Part shown: positions 36,652-44,673 of the stretch, piece after piece
How the letters are laid out: the number at the start of each line of letters is the position of its first letter
Position numbering within the stretch: the first letter of the stretch is position 1
From: an uncultured Cohaesibacter sp.
GTDB taxonomy: Bacteria; Pseudomonadota; Alphaproteobacteria; Rhizobiales; Cohaesibacteraceae
Assembly (NCBI RefSeq): GCF_963677725.1
Contig: NZ_OY782507.1
Location: forward strand, 2,790,001 to 2,854,000
Length of the DNA: 64,000 nt
Direction: 5' to 3'
The notes under the pieces: generated by a model
Told to the model about the DNA's origin: nothing
Seen by the model: only the letters and a program-made list of their open reading frames with translations
The model's database searches: none
Position numbers and translations under genes: made by a program

Positions 36652-37281
36652 TTATCGGCAATAATCAAGCGCGATGGTCAGCGCCCATGACGAGCCTTTC
36701 AGAGAGAAGGTCTCGAAGTGGCTGTCGAAGCGGACATTGAGGCGGTTGGCGCGTTGCAATTGCGCAAGGAGCCGGGAGCCAGACGAAAGAGTGCCCGAAA
36801 TCAAAGCGCCTTCATATTCGCCAAAATCCAACCGCATGCCCTGCGTGCGGTCAAAGGAAAAGGTGACTTGCTTGGATGCCCCCACTGCGAGGGATAGGGC
36901 ATCGACGCGCGTTCCTGCCATCGAAAGGTAGCTGTTGCCATTCTTGCCGCAGACATAGCTCAGTCTCAATTTGCCATTGCTACTTTGTGTGTTGGCTGCA
37001 TAGCCATCCAGATAGGGCGGTTCTTCTTTTGATAGCTTGTAGATGCTCCAATCGCCCCGTTGGCCGCGCTGGATCGGCCGGGCAGGCGCCTCCTCCATTC
37101 CGTTGCACTGGCGGTCGACGCAGGCGTGATATTTTGGGTTGGTGGCAGGGGGAAAGGCAGACAGGCAGGACCAGATGCAACGTTGAAGGGCCATCGGGTC
37201 ATCGCCTGATTGGGCGAGGGTGCTGTTGGGCAGCCCTATGAGGGCCATTATGGTCAAAAGAGCAAAAGAAAGAGGTTTCAT
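36652..37281 (-). CDS. Secreted protein of unknown function, Cys-rich N-terminal part
   Basis: A 209-residue exported protein with a signal peptide of about residues 1-23 (ending TLAQ). The mature N-terminus has four closely spaced Cys (RCIWSCLSAF, HACVDRQCNG), likely two disulphides. A beta-rich region with two more Cys follows (SYVCGKNGNSYLSM and the final DYCR). The later part loosely recalls periplasmic envelope proteins such as IalB or DUF1176 types, but I do not recognise a definite family. It stands between convergent and co-directional neighbours without an evident operon. Confidence 0.7.
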   Translation of the reverse strand: MKPLSFALLTIMALIGLPNSTLAQSGDDPMALQRCIWSCLSAFPPATNPKYHACVDRQCNGMEEAPARPIQRGQRGDWSIYKLSKEEPPYLDGYAANTQSSNGKLRLSYVCGKNGNSYLSMAGTRVDALSLAVGASKQVTFSFDRTQGMRLDFGEYEGALISGTLSSGSRLLAQLQRANRLNVRFDSHFETFSLKGSSWALTIALDYCR

Positions 37282-37384
37282 CGGGATTAAGTCTCGTCAG
37301 GCAATGGGCTCTGGGATCGTCAGATGATCCTTTTGGGGCCTTCAATGAACAATGCCATCATTAGAGCCTGTCCCCATGCATCTG

Positions 37385-38317
37385 TCACGGGGAAAGTGTC
37401 GGTTCGTCTTGCGATAGCGCCAGATGTTTTGATCGCAGACGGCGGGCGAGCGTGGTGAAGGCTTGCGCCGTGGGGGAGTGGTTGTCTCGCAGAATGGCGC
37501 AGGCAATATCGACCTGAAAGCGGGGATGGAGCAGGCGCTTGTAGACGATATCCTCCAACGCCAGTTGGCGCATGCAATCGGGCACCAGCGAAAAACCCAA
37601 ATCGGCGGCAACCATGCTCATAATGGACGCAATTTGGGGTGCGGCCTGACCGATGATCGGCTCGAACCCGGCTTTCTGGCAGGCCAAAATTGCCGAATCA
37701 TGCAGGATCAGTCCGTCAATTGGTGGCGTGAGGATGAGGGGCGTATCCTTGAGCAGCATCAGGTCGATTTCGCGTGTCTCAGGGGTTGGGTCTCGGCTGC
37801 GGGACATGGTTGCAATCAGGGCTTCGCTGTCGAGCTGATGGGTGACGATGCTTGGGGGATCTCGATCGCTGGGGCGCAGGATGGCCACGTCGAGATCACC
37901 CTTTTCCAGATCTTGGCGCAATTGGGTGGAGTGGCTTTCCTTGACCCTGAACATCACGTCGGGAAAATCGCTGCGGAAGGTGCGGATAAGGCGCGAGACA
38001 ATGGGATTGAGGGCGCCAGCGCCGGTAATGCCAAGATTGAGCGTGCCGGTTTCGCCTCTCGCAGCGCGGCGCGCGGCTTCCAGTGCCTGTTCCGCCTGCA
38101 ATGGCAAACTGTGAACCTGTTCAAGGAAGGCTTGCCCTGCGGCCGTCAATTCAGCGCCATGGGGCATGCGATAGAAAAGCTGGCTGCCTACCTCGCGTTC
38201 GAGATCCTTGATTTGCTGGCTTAGGGGCGGTTGGGCAATGCCCACGCGTTGAGCTGCGCGCGTGAAGTTCTTCTCCTCTGCGACAGCCAGAAAATAACGA
38301 ATATGGCGCAGTTCCAT
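37385..38317 (-). CDS. LysR-family regulator divergent from an MFS transporter
   Basis: A 310-residue LysR-type regulator. The N-terminal winged helix-turn-helix is canonical: MELRHIRYFLAVAEEKNFTR, then GIAQPPLSQQIKDLE and LFYR. The substrate domain (about 90-300) resembles the benzoate/catechol-type subgroup (LNLGITGAGALNP, DVAILRP). It is divergent from an MFS exporter gene with 139 bases between the starts, a layout like E. coli ynfL-ynfM, which suggests local control of that transporter. Start ATG 38317 follows AAAGGAA. Confidence 0.9.
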   Translation of the reverse strand: MELRHIRYFLAVAEEKNFTRAAQRVGIAQPPLSQQIKDLEREVGSQLFYRMPHGAELTAAGQAFLEQVHSLPLQAEQALEAARRAARGETGTLNLGITGAGALNPIVSRLIRTFRSDFPDVMFRVKESHSTQLRQDLEKGDLDVAILRPSDRDPPSIVTHQLDSEALIATMSRSRDPTPETREIDLMLLKDTPLILTPPIDGLILHDSAILACQKAGFEPIIGQAAPQIASIMSMVAADLGFSLVPDCMRQLALEDIVYKRLLHPRFQVDIACAILRDNHSPTAQAFTTLARRLRSKHLALSQDEPTLSP

Positions 38318-38360
38318 GTGGGCGTTCCTTTGGGCAGGCATCGGGATCCGAGAATGTGTT

Positions 38361-38375
38361 ATACAAATAATGTAT
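38361..38375. promoter_or_regulatory. Putative LysR binding site
   Basis: ATAC-N7-GTAT (38361-38375) contains the T-N11-A pattern of LysR operators. It lies between the divergent LysR and MFS starts, in an AT-rich stretch. Assignment is by pattern and position only. Confidence 0.5.
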
Positions 38376-38456
38376 CAAGAAAGGCTGTACAATATATTAG
38401 ATAAATTGGTGTGAGTTCGGTACTAGGTGCTTATCCAAAGACGAGAGATAAGTGTA

Positions 38457-39728
38457 ATGCCTAATGTGTCCGTGGGGGCTATGTCAGCCGCCGACTCTTA
38501 TATTTCAGATCGCGCCACCGCTCGCGCGCTCGATGCGCAGTCGGCTGCGCCTTTCATCCGGAGCGGGACCCCTGTTTTTACGAGGGTGTCTTTTGCCCTG
38601 TTTCTGGCCGGGTTCAGCACCTTTGCCCTGCTTTATTGTGTGCAGCCATTGCTGCCGATGTTCGCTGATCATTTTCATGTCACACCGGCGACCAGCTCAC
38701 TGGCGCTGTCGCTTTGTTTGGCCAGTGTGGCGGTGTCGATCATGGTGCTTGGGGCTTTGTCGCAACAGTTGGGGCGCAAGGGCTTGATGCTGACATCGAT
38801 GCTGCTGGCATCGGCCTTCAATATGGCGGCGGCCGTCGCGCCGGGTTGGCACGGACTGCTGATTGCCCGGGCTATTGAGGGGGTTGCGCTTGGTGGCTTG
38901 CCCGCCGTGGCGATGGCCTATCTGGCGGAAGAAGTCGACCCGGAGGATTTGCCCAAGGCGATGGGCATTTATGTCGGTGGCACGGCCGTTGGCGCGATGT
39001 TGGGACGGGTTGGCCTTGGTTTAATGACCGAATTTGTCAGCTGGCAGGAAGCCATGCAGGTGATGGGCGTGTTGACGACCCTTGCTGCACTGGGCTTTGC
39101 TTTCCTGTTGCCGCCATCGAGCCATTTTGAAAAAAGCAGTGATACGAGCTTGTCTTTTCATGCCTCTGCATGGGTGGCCCATCTGCGCAATCGCTCTCTT
39201 CAGCGCCTCTATGTGATCGGCTTCTGCCTAACTGGCGTTTTTTCGACCGTCTACAATTATCTCAGCTTCCGACTGTTTGAACCGCCCTATAATATGGGTC
39301 CCTTTGCAGTGAGCCTGATCTTTCTGCTCTACTTGATTGGCACCCTCTCATCGTCGATATCCGGTACGCTGATTGGTCGCTTCGGGCAACGCAAACTGCT
39401 TCTGGCAGCCTTCAGTCTGACCTTGCTGGGGCTTGGTGTGACGCTGTTTCAATCTTTGGTCTTGATTTGTGTCGGCGTGGCACTGATCACCTCGGGCTTT
39501 TTCCTTGGCCACTCTGTGGTGAGTGGGGCTGTTGGCCTCGCAGCAGAAGGCAACAAGGGCCATGCTTCCTCGCTTTATTTGCTCTTCTATTATGTCGGGG
39601 CCAGCTTCATTGGCTATCTCGGCGGTTGGTTTTGGCATCTTTCAGGCTGGAACGGGCTGGCTAGCCTCACGGCCTGTCTGGCGCTGATCGCGCTGATGGT
39701 CTCAAGCCGCGTTGGACGATCCGTCTGA
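38457..39728 (+). CDS. MFS transporter, YnfM-like
   Basis: Major-facilitator inner-membrane transporter, 423 residues and about 12 helices. The N-terminal half has YCVQPLLPMFADHFHVTPA and the MFS loop 2-3 motif reduced to GALSQQLGRKG. RAIEGVALGGLPAVAMAYLAEEV and MGIYVGGTAVGAMLGRVG closely match the YnfM-type drug/arabinose-like exporters. The central loop is at about residues 220-235. The substrate is not known. I use ATG 38457; an upstream GTG at 38427 is also open. Confidence 0.9.
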   Translation: MPNVSVGAMSAADSYISDRATARALDAQSAAPFIRSGTPVFTRVSFALFLAGFSTFALLYCVQPLLPMFADHFHVTPATSSLALSLCLASVAVSIMVLGALSQQLGRKGLMLTSMLLASAFNMAAAVAPGWHGLLIARAIEGVALGGLPAVAMAYLAEEVDPEDLPKAMGIYVGGTAVGAMLGRVGLGLMTEFVSWQEAMQVMGVLTTLAALGFAFLLPPSSHFEKSSDTSLSFHASAWVAHLRNRSLQRLYVIGFCLTGVFSTVYNYLSFRLFEPPYNMGPFAVSLIFLLYLIGTLSSSISGTLIGRFGQRKLLLAAFSLTLLGLGVTLFQSLVLICVGVALITSGFFLGHSVVSGAVGLAAEGNKGHASSLYLLFYYVGASFIGYLGGWFWHLSGWNGLASLTACLALIALMVSSRVGRSV

Positions 39729-39782
39729 AGCAATAGGACCAAACAGATTTTCTTTTCTCCATGGCAGGAGACGACGCAAAGG

Positions 39783-39808
39783 CCGGACGGTTCGCTGCCC
39801 GGCTTTTA
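39783..39808 (+). terminator. Terminator-like hairpin after the MFS gene
   Basis: GCCGG (39783-39787) pairs with CCGGC (39800-39804), followed by TTTT. The stem is short with a 12-base loop; moderate support. Confidence 0.5.
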
Positions 39809-39872
39809 CCGTTCCAGTCTTCTGCCATCTGCTGGGCTTCATGGCTCGTGAGTGATGGAGTGGGGACATGAA

Positions 39873-39900
39873 AAAAGGCCGGGTTTGGACCCGGCCTTTT
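39873..39900 (-). terminator. Rho-independent terminator after leuB
   Basis: AAAAGGCCGGGT (39873-39884) and ACCCGGCCTTTT (39889-39900) form a perfect 12-bp stem with a 4-base loop. T6 follows on the minus strand. Confidence 0.92.
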
Positions 39901-39913
39901 TGTATTCTTTTAG

Positions 39914-39936
39914 AAGCGTTTTGTTTTTCAACGCTT
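39914..39936 (-). other. Hairpin between leuB stop and its terminator
   Basis: AAGCGTT (39914-39920) and AACGCTT (39930-39936) form a 7-bp stem. Its transcript sequence (AAAGCGTT...CAAAACGC) resembles the first hairpin after purH at 19126-19146. Confidence 0.45.
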
Positions 39937-39947
39937 TGTGTCTTGGC

Positions 39948-41054
39948 TTATGCCAGTGCCTTCAGCTCTTCGACGACGGCAGCACCCATTTCCTTGGTGG
40001 TGACGACTTTGTCGCTTTGCGTGGCGATGTCGCCGGTGCGCAGGCCTTTTTCCAGAACCTTGGCAATGGCCGCATCCACCATTTCAGCTTCCTTGATCAT
40101 TTCGAAGCTGTAGCGCAGGGCCATCGAGAAGGACGCGATCATGGCGATCGGGTTGGCAATGCCTTTGCCGGCAATGTCCGGAGCAGAGCCATGCACAGGC
40201 TCATACATGGCTTTGCGTTTGCCTGTTTCGGCATCCGGCGCGCCAAGGGAAGCGGACGGCAGCATGCCCAGCGAGCCGGTCAGCATCGCGGCCACGTCGG
40301 ACAGGATGTCACCAAACAGGTTGTCGCAGACGATGACGTCATATTGTTTTGGATTGCGCACCAGCTGCATGGCGCAGTTGTCGGCAAGCACATGCTCAAG
40401 CGGGGTGCCCGGATATTCTTCGGCACCGATTTTGGAGACAACCTGCTTCCAGAGCACGCCAGAGCGCATGACATTGTGCTTCTCGGCGGATGCCACGCGG
40501 TTGGAGCGGGTCTTGGCCAGATCAAAGGCAACGCGGGTGATGCGCTCGATTTCAGAGGTGGTGTAGAGCTGGGTGTCGACTGCGCGCTGCTGGCCGTCTT
40601 CCAGGGTGACGATTTCTTTTGGCTCACCAAAATAAACGCCGCCGGTCAGTTCGCGAACAATCAGGATGTCGAGGCCTTCGACCAGCTCTTTTTTCAGCGA
40701 AGAGGCATCGGCCAAGGCCGGGAAGCAGATGGCCGGGCGCAAGTTGGCAAACAGGCCCATATCCTTGCGCAGACGCAAAAGGCCGGCTTCGGGGCGGGCG
40801 GCATAAGGCACATCAGCCCATTTCGGGCCACCAACGGCGCCAAAGATCACAGCATCGGCAGCCATGGCCTTGGCCATGTCATCCTCGGAGATGGCAACAC
40901 CATGGGCATCATAAGCGCAGCCCCCAACCAGACCTTCGTCACATTCGAAGGAGACGTCGAGATTGGCGTTCATCCAATCGATGATCACCTTCACTTCATT
41001 CATGATTTCGGGGCCGATGCCGTCACCGGGCAGAAGAAAGAGCTTGTGTGCCAT
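39948..41054 (-). CDS. leuB: 3-isopropylmalate dehydrogenase
   Basis: Oxidative decarboxylation of 3-isopropylmalate in leucine synthesis. The 368-residue protein shows LLPGDGIGPEI (residues 7-17), RELTGGVYFGEP, the metal-binding DNLFGDILSD and the NAD-binding VHGSAPDIAGKG motif. I start at ATG 41054, with AGGACA upstream; the open frame to 41252 runs into the SUMF-domain gene and has no family similarity. A terminator lies between leuD and the next gene, so leuB is not simply co-transcribed with leuD. Confidence 0.97.
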   Translation of the reverse strand: MAHKLFLLPGDGIGPEIMNEVKVIIDWMNANLDVSFECDEGLVGGCAYDAHGVAISEDDMAKAMAADAVIFGAVGGPKWADVPYAARPEAGLLRLRKDMGLFANLRPAICFPALADASSLKKELVEGLDILIVRELTGGVYFGEPKEIVTLEDGQQRAVDTQLYTTSEIERITRVAFDLAKTRSNRVASAEKHNVMRSGVLWKQVVSKIGAEEYPGTPLEHVLADNCAMQLVRNPKQYDVIVCDNLFGDILSDVAAMLTGSLGMLPSASLGAPDAETGKRKAMYEPVHGSAPDIAGKGIANPIAMIASFSMALRYSFEMIKEAEMVDAAIAKVLEKGLRTGDIATQSDKVVTTKEMGAAVVEELKALA

Positions 41055-41170
41055 AGGTCTTGTCCTGTTGACTTGAAAGAAATGCGATCCCGCATTGAGA
41101 AGCGCAAGGATCGGAAAGAAAAACTGTTCTGGGCATTCGATTAATACCCTGAGCCTCGCTTTGCAAGGCC

Positions 41171-41848
41171 CTAAAGGGGTCTTGCGACGCGAAACCCCAA
41201 ATCGTCGATGGCAAATGTGGGGTGGCTTCGACGTCGATTGGTCGCAAGGCACCCTCGTTCCTCATCGGCCCAGCCGCCGCCCCGGAAGCTTCTGTATCTG
41301 CCATAGGTCTCGGCGTCATATATGTCCGAACACCATTCCCAGACATTGCCAAGCATGTCATACAGGCCCCAGTTGTTGGGGCGCTTGGCTCCCACCGGCT
41401 GAGGACGTCCAGCGGAATTCTCGCTATACCAGGCGATGTCTGGAAGCGGCCCGTAGCGTGGTTCGTTGCTTCCGGCCCTGCAGGCATATTCCCACTCGGC
41501 CTCTGTTGGTAATCGGTAGCCTTTGGCGGCTTGGTCCCTGTCGGCATCCTGATTGTCCGGGTGGAAGTGGTAACAGCAGTCAAGTCCCGCCGCCTGAGAC
41601 AAGGCATTGCAGAAGCTGGCCGCTTGTAGCCAGGAGACAGAGGTGACCGGCAGGTTTGCGCCTTCAAAATCCGGTTCGGTTTCACCGCAAAGCGCCATAT
41701 ATGTCGATGTGGTGACTTGGAAGGCACCGATCAAAAGGGGCGCGATGGATACAGACCATCGCTTTGCTATGCGATTGTCGTGCATGAGGATGCTACCGGC
41801 AGGAATGGGCCTGAGCTGGTGTTCGATGTGCGCGACAATTGGATGCAT
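41171..41848 (-). CDS. SUMF1/formylglycine-generating-enzyme-family protein
   Basis: A 225-residue protein made almost entirely of an FGE-sulfatase domain. Recognisable blocks are RLPTEAEWEYACRAG, GLYDMLGNVWEWCSD, RGGGWADEERGCLATNRR and a final LGFRVARPL. True formylglycine-generating enzymes keep two reactive Cys near the RGGS block; only one is visible here, and no sulfatase gene is nearby. It may be one of the many FGE-like proteins of unknown or other function. It sits between leuD and leuB, behind the leuD terminator, with 116 bases to leuB. Confidence 0.85.
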   Translation of the reverse strand: MHPIVAHIEHQLRPIPAGSILMHDNRIAKRWSVSIAPLLIGAFQVTTSTYMALCGETEPDFEGANLPVTSVSWLQAASFCNALSQAAGLDCCYHFHPDNQDADRDQAAKGYRLPTEAEWEYACRAGSNEPRYGPLPDIAWYSENSAGRPQPVGAKRPNNWGLYDMLGNVWEWCSDIYDAETYGRYRSFRGGGWADEERGCLATNRRRSHPTFAIDDLGFRVARPL

Positions 41849-41887
41849 GGTTCGTCAACTGGTTTGTGCGTGCAGGGACGGGCATGA

Positions 41888-41914
41888 AAAAGCCGGGCGA
41901 TGGGCCCGGCTTTT
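41888..41914 (-). terminator. Rho-independent terminator after leuD
   Basis: AAAAGCCGGGC (41888-41898) and GCCCGGCTTTT (41904-41914) make a perfect 11-bp stem with a 5-base loop, then T5 on the minus strand. It separates leuD from the SUMF-domain gene. Confidence 0.92.
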
Positions 41915-41934
41915 GGATTTTTCTACGAAGTCCG

Positions 41935-41977
41935 TCAGGCTCTCGGTGTTTTCCTGTCGGAAATCACCTGCCGCTGA
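41935..41977 (-). repeat. Conserved 3'-UTR hairpin element, copy 2 (leuD)
   Basis: A 43-base counterpart of the element after purH (19057-19096). The transcript reads TCAGCGGCAGGTG, ATTTCC, GACA, GGAAAACACC, then GAGAGCCTGA. The inner stem has one T-T mismatch. The terminal TCAG/CTGA pairing and the internal-loop sequences are the same as in copy 1. It lies 31 bases after the leuD stop and 20 bases before the terminator, matching the purH arrangement. Confidence 0.55.
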
Positions 41978-41989
41978 TAGGTCAGAGAC

Positions 41990-42004
41990 TTTGGCGCAGC
42001 CAAA
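41990..42004 (-). other. Hairpin immediately after the leuD stop
   Basis: TTTGGC (41990-41995) and GCCAAA (41999-42004) form a perfect 6-bp stem with a 3-base loop, four bases after the stop. It is the first of three hairpins, as after purH. Confidence 0.5.
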
Positions 42005-42008
42005 TTCT

Positions 42009-42614
42009 CTATACCCAAGGGCGCTCGGCTTCCATGCCTTTTTCGAATTTGTCGACATTGCCGATCTTTTCCATGGACAGGCCAATGTCGTCGAGGCCTT
42101 CGATCAGGCATTTTTTCTTGAACGCATCCACCTCAAAAGCGACTTCGCCACCGTCCGGGCCCTTGATGACCTGATTTTCCAGATCGATGGTCAGGGTGGC
42201 GTTGGCACCGCGTGAGGCATCGTCGAGCAGCTTGGCATGGTCTTCTTCGCTGACGACGATCGGCAGGATGCCGTTCTTGAAGGTGTTGTTATAGAAGATG
42301 TCGGCAAAGCTGGTGGAGATCACGCATTTGATGCCGAAGTCGAGCAGGGCCCAAGGGGCATGTTCACGGGACGAGCCACAGCCGAAATTGTCGCCAGCCA
42401 CAAGGATCTGGGCGTTGCGGTAGGCGTCCTGATTGAGTACGAAATCAGGATTTTCAGAGCCGTCCTCATTGTAGCGCATTTCGCTGAACAGGTGGACGCC
42501 AAGGCCGGAGCGCTTGATGGTCTTGAGGAACTGTTTCGGGATGATCATGTCGGTATCGATATTGATCAGGGGCATCGGCGCGGCAACCGCGGTCAAAGTG
42601 GTGAATTTTTCCAT
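42009..42614 (-). CDS. leuD: 3-isopropylmalate dehydratase small subunit
   Basis: Swivelling subunit that pairs with LeuC (outside the window) to isomerise 2- to 3-isopropylmalate. The 201-residue protein has [13 protein letters not shown] at residues 19-31, the substrate-specificity block [17 protein letters not shown] at about 75-91, and [12 protein letters not shown]. Length is normal. It starts at ATG 42614, 86 bases downstream of argC in the same direction. Its 3' region carries a hairpin element shared with purH. Confidence 0.97.
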   Translation of the reverse strand: MEKFTTLTAVAAPMPLINIDTDMIIPKQFLKTIKRSGLGVHLFSEMRYNEDGSENPDFVLNQDAYRNAQILVAGDNFGCGSSREHAPWALLDFGIKCVISTSFADIFYNNTFKNGILPIVVSEEDHAKLLDDASRGANATLTIDLENQVIKGPDGGEVAFEVDAFKKKCLIEGLDDIGLSMEKIGNVDKFEKGMEAERPWV

Positions 42615-42700
42615 CTTTCAGTCGATCCTTTAAAACGTTCCTGACTTGGTCCTTGGAAGTCTGGGTCCTTGGAAGTCTGCTGTTTGTTTTTACGTGTGGG

Positions 42701-43657
42701 TCACAGAGGGGCGATGTCAAGACCTGTGGTCTCGTCGATCCCCATCATGATATTCATATTCTGCACGGCAGCACCCGATGCACCCTTGCCCAGATTGTCA
42801 TAGACGGCAAGCAGGACAGCTTGTCCGATCTCGTCATTGCCATGGACATGAAGATGCAGGGAGTTGGTGCCGTTGAGATATTCCGGCGTGATGGCGTCAA
42901 GCTTGCCCGCAGCTTCAAGCGGGGCGACCTTGACAAAGATTTCGTCCTGATAGCGATCCGTAAGGCAGGCATGCAGGTCGGCAAGCTTTGGCTGACCATC
43001 GAGCGCCCAGAGATTGAGCGGGATGGCACCAATCATGCCTTGGGCATAGGTGCCAACCGCTGGCTGGAAGACCGGTGGATGCTCAAGGCCGGAATAGGCC
43101 TGCATTTCCGGCACATGCTTGTGTGCCAAGGTCAGGCCATAAGGCCAGTAAGGCACCTTGATTGATTCTTCTGCGCTTTCATAGTCGGCAATCATGCCCT
43201 TGCCACCGCCTGAATAGCCGGAGATGGCGTTCAAGCTGGCGGGGAAATTGGCCGGGATCAGACCTGCTTCGACCAGAGGCCGCATGATGGCGAGATAACC
43301 TTGCGGATAACAGCCGGGATTGGAAACCCGCTTTGCATCGGCAATGGCGGCACGCTGGCCCTTGCTGAGTTCAGCAAAGCCATAGGTCCAGTCTTGGGCG
43401 GTTCTGTGCGCCGAGGAGGCATCAATGACACGGGTGTCTTTATTCTCGATCAGGCTGACGGCCTCGATTGCTGCTGCATCGGGCAGACACAATATAGCAA
43501 TGTCGGCTTCATTCAACATCTGGGCGCGGGCCTCTGCATCCTTGCGCAGATTTTCCGGCAGGCGCAAAAACTTGATGTCGTTGCGACCTTCAAGGCGGGT
43601 CCGAATTTGCAGTCCCGTTGTGCCAACTTCGCCATCGATAAAGATTTTTGCGACCAT
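42701..43657 (-). CDS. argC: N-acetyl-gamma-glutamyl-phosphate reductase, short (type 2) form
   Basis: NADPH-dependent third step of arginine synthesis. The 318-residue protein has GEVGTTGLQI (residues 9-18), IDASSAHR (78-85) and the catalytic Cys116 in SNPGCYPQG. Its length fits the type 2 ArgC of alphaproteobacteria rather than the ~345-residue type 1. I choose ATG 43657 because AAGGAAC is just upstream and family similarity begins at VAKIFIDG; the longer frame adds 13 residues. Confidence 0.95.
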   Translation of the reverse strand: MVAKIFIDGEVGTTGLQIRTRLEGRNDIKFLRLPENLRKDAEARAQMLNEADIAILCLPDAAAIEAVSLIENKDTRVIDASSAHRTAQDWTYGFAELSKGQRAAIADAKRVSNPGCYPQGYLAIMRPLVEAGLIPANFPASLNAISGYSGGGKGMIADYESAEESIKVPYWPYGLTLAHKHVPEMQAYSGLEHPPVFQPAVGTYAQGMIGAIPLNLWALDGQPKLADLHACLTDRYQDEIFVKVAPLEAAGKLDAITPEYLNGTNSLHLHVHGNDEIGQAVLLAVYDNLGKGASGAAVQNMNIMMGIDETTGLDIAPL

Positions 43658-43769
43658 TTGTTCCTTGTCCGAGCTGTTTCTGAATTGTCTTGTCATTTGG
43701 AGTGGCAGCCCGGTGATAAAAAGGGGACTGCCATCGATTGCCCCTCCTTACATCAAAGGGGCTGGCTTG

Positions 43770-44042
43770 TCATCGTGTGAAATGACTGATGAGCCACAGC
43801 ACGAGAATAATTGCAAAAATTGCGCCAGCGCCGCGTCCGATACGGGTGCCCCAAACCTCGATCGGGTCGTTGGGGTCCACATCATTGCCGCTCAGATGGC
43901 CCTTGGCCCGGCCAGCGGCACGGGCGAGCGTTGAGGTGCCGATGGCTTCGGAGTCCATATCGGCGCGCTTCAAGGCGCGTTCGGCTTCTAGCCGCCGCGC
44001 CGCATCCCGGCTTTCGCGTGATTGTTTTGTCTCGTCTGTCAT
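43770..44042 (-). CDS. Small single-pass membrane protein, unknown function
   Basis: A 90-residue protein. The N-terminal 65 residues are highly charged and probably helical (SRESRDAARRLEAERALKRA). A hydrophobic helix at about residues 73-88 (GAIFAIILVLWLISHF) ends the protein, leaving the N-terminus probably cytoplasmic. No family is recognised. It lies 113 bases upstream of argC in the same direction. Confidence 0.65.
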   Translation of the reverse strand: MTDETKQSRESRDAARRLEAERALKRADMDSEAIGTSTLARAAGRAKGHLSGNDVDPNDPIEVWGTRIGRGAGAIFAIILVLWLISHFTR

Positions 44043-44549
44043 ACCTGCTGTTTAACCTGTTTTTTCAGGTTCAATCAAGCGATAGGCGACAAAAGAGGGG
44101 CTGTGAAAAGGGATCTTTGTCGTCCAGATCCGTCCAATGGCTCTTCAAAGGCCGTCAATGGCATGTCTTTGGCAGGGCGATTGCTTATGCTGTTCCAGTC
44201 TTTGGCACATTAACAAGCGCATCACCCCTGAGTTAAGTTGCGCTCGAAGTACACTTTTTCTCAAATAGATTGAGGCGTGGCAGGTTTCGGCTCGGCGGGT
44301 TTGATGCGTATTTTCCCAGGGCCTACTGATATATAACCAAAATCTCGATTGGCTTTCATTGCACCTAAACACTTTTGCTAAGACGAAAATCTGGTTTCGG
44401 CTTTGCCAGTTTTCTCTGAAAAATTTGGTTTATCTAGTCAATCTTGATTATATTTTTAGAATAATTTTTTTGATCAAAAGTCCGTAATGCGCGCGGCGTT
44501 AATCAGTAAAACATCTAGGTCCGCTACAATAGCCGGTAGATGTAGAGCG

Positions 44550-44571
44550 TTTCAGAGAAATAGTTCTGAAA
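44550..44571. other. Inverted repeat upstream of the chemoreceptor gene
   Basis: TTTCAGA (44550-44556) and TCTGAAA (44565-44571), preceded by TAGAGCG. Similar GAGCGTTTC-type palindromes occur as intergenic repeats in Hyphomicrobiales, but the link is only a resemblance. The rest of 44043-44673 is AT-rich, with T and A runs around 44430-44475, and carries no gene I can support. Confidence 0.3.
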
Positions 44572-44673
44572 ACAGGGTACAATTGCGCTTGCTTCACACA
44601 GTCATTTTATCGATGTGCGGACTTACGATCAGATGACTTAAAGAAGCAGGCGTGCAAAGTTGGAAAAGACACA

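Noticed and set aside
41055-41252. N-terminal extension of leuB by 66 codons
   Set aside because: The extension overlaps the SUMF-domain gene, lacks similarity to LeuB, and a better start with AGGACA is at 41054.
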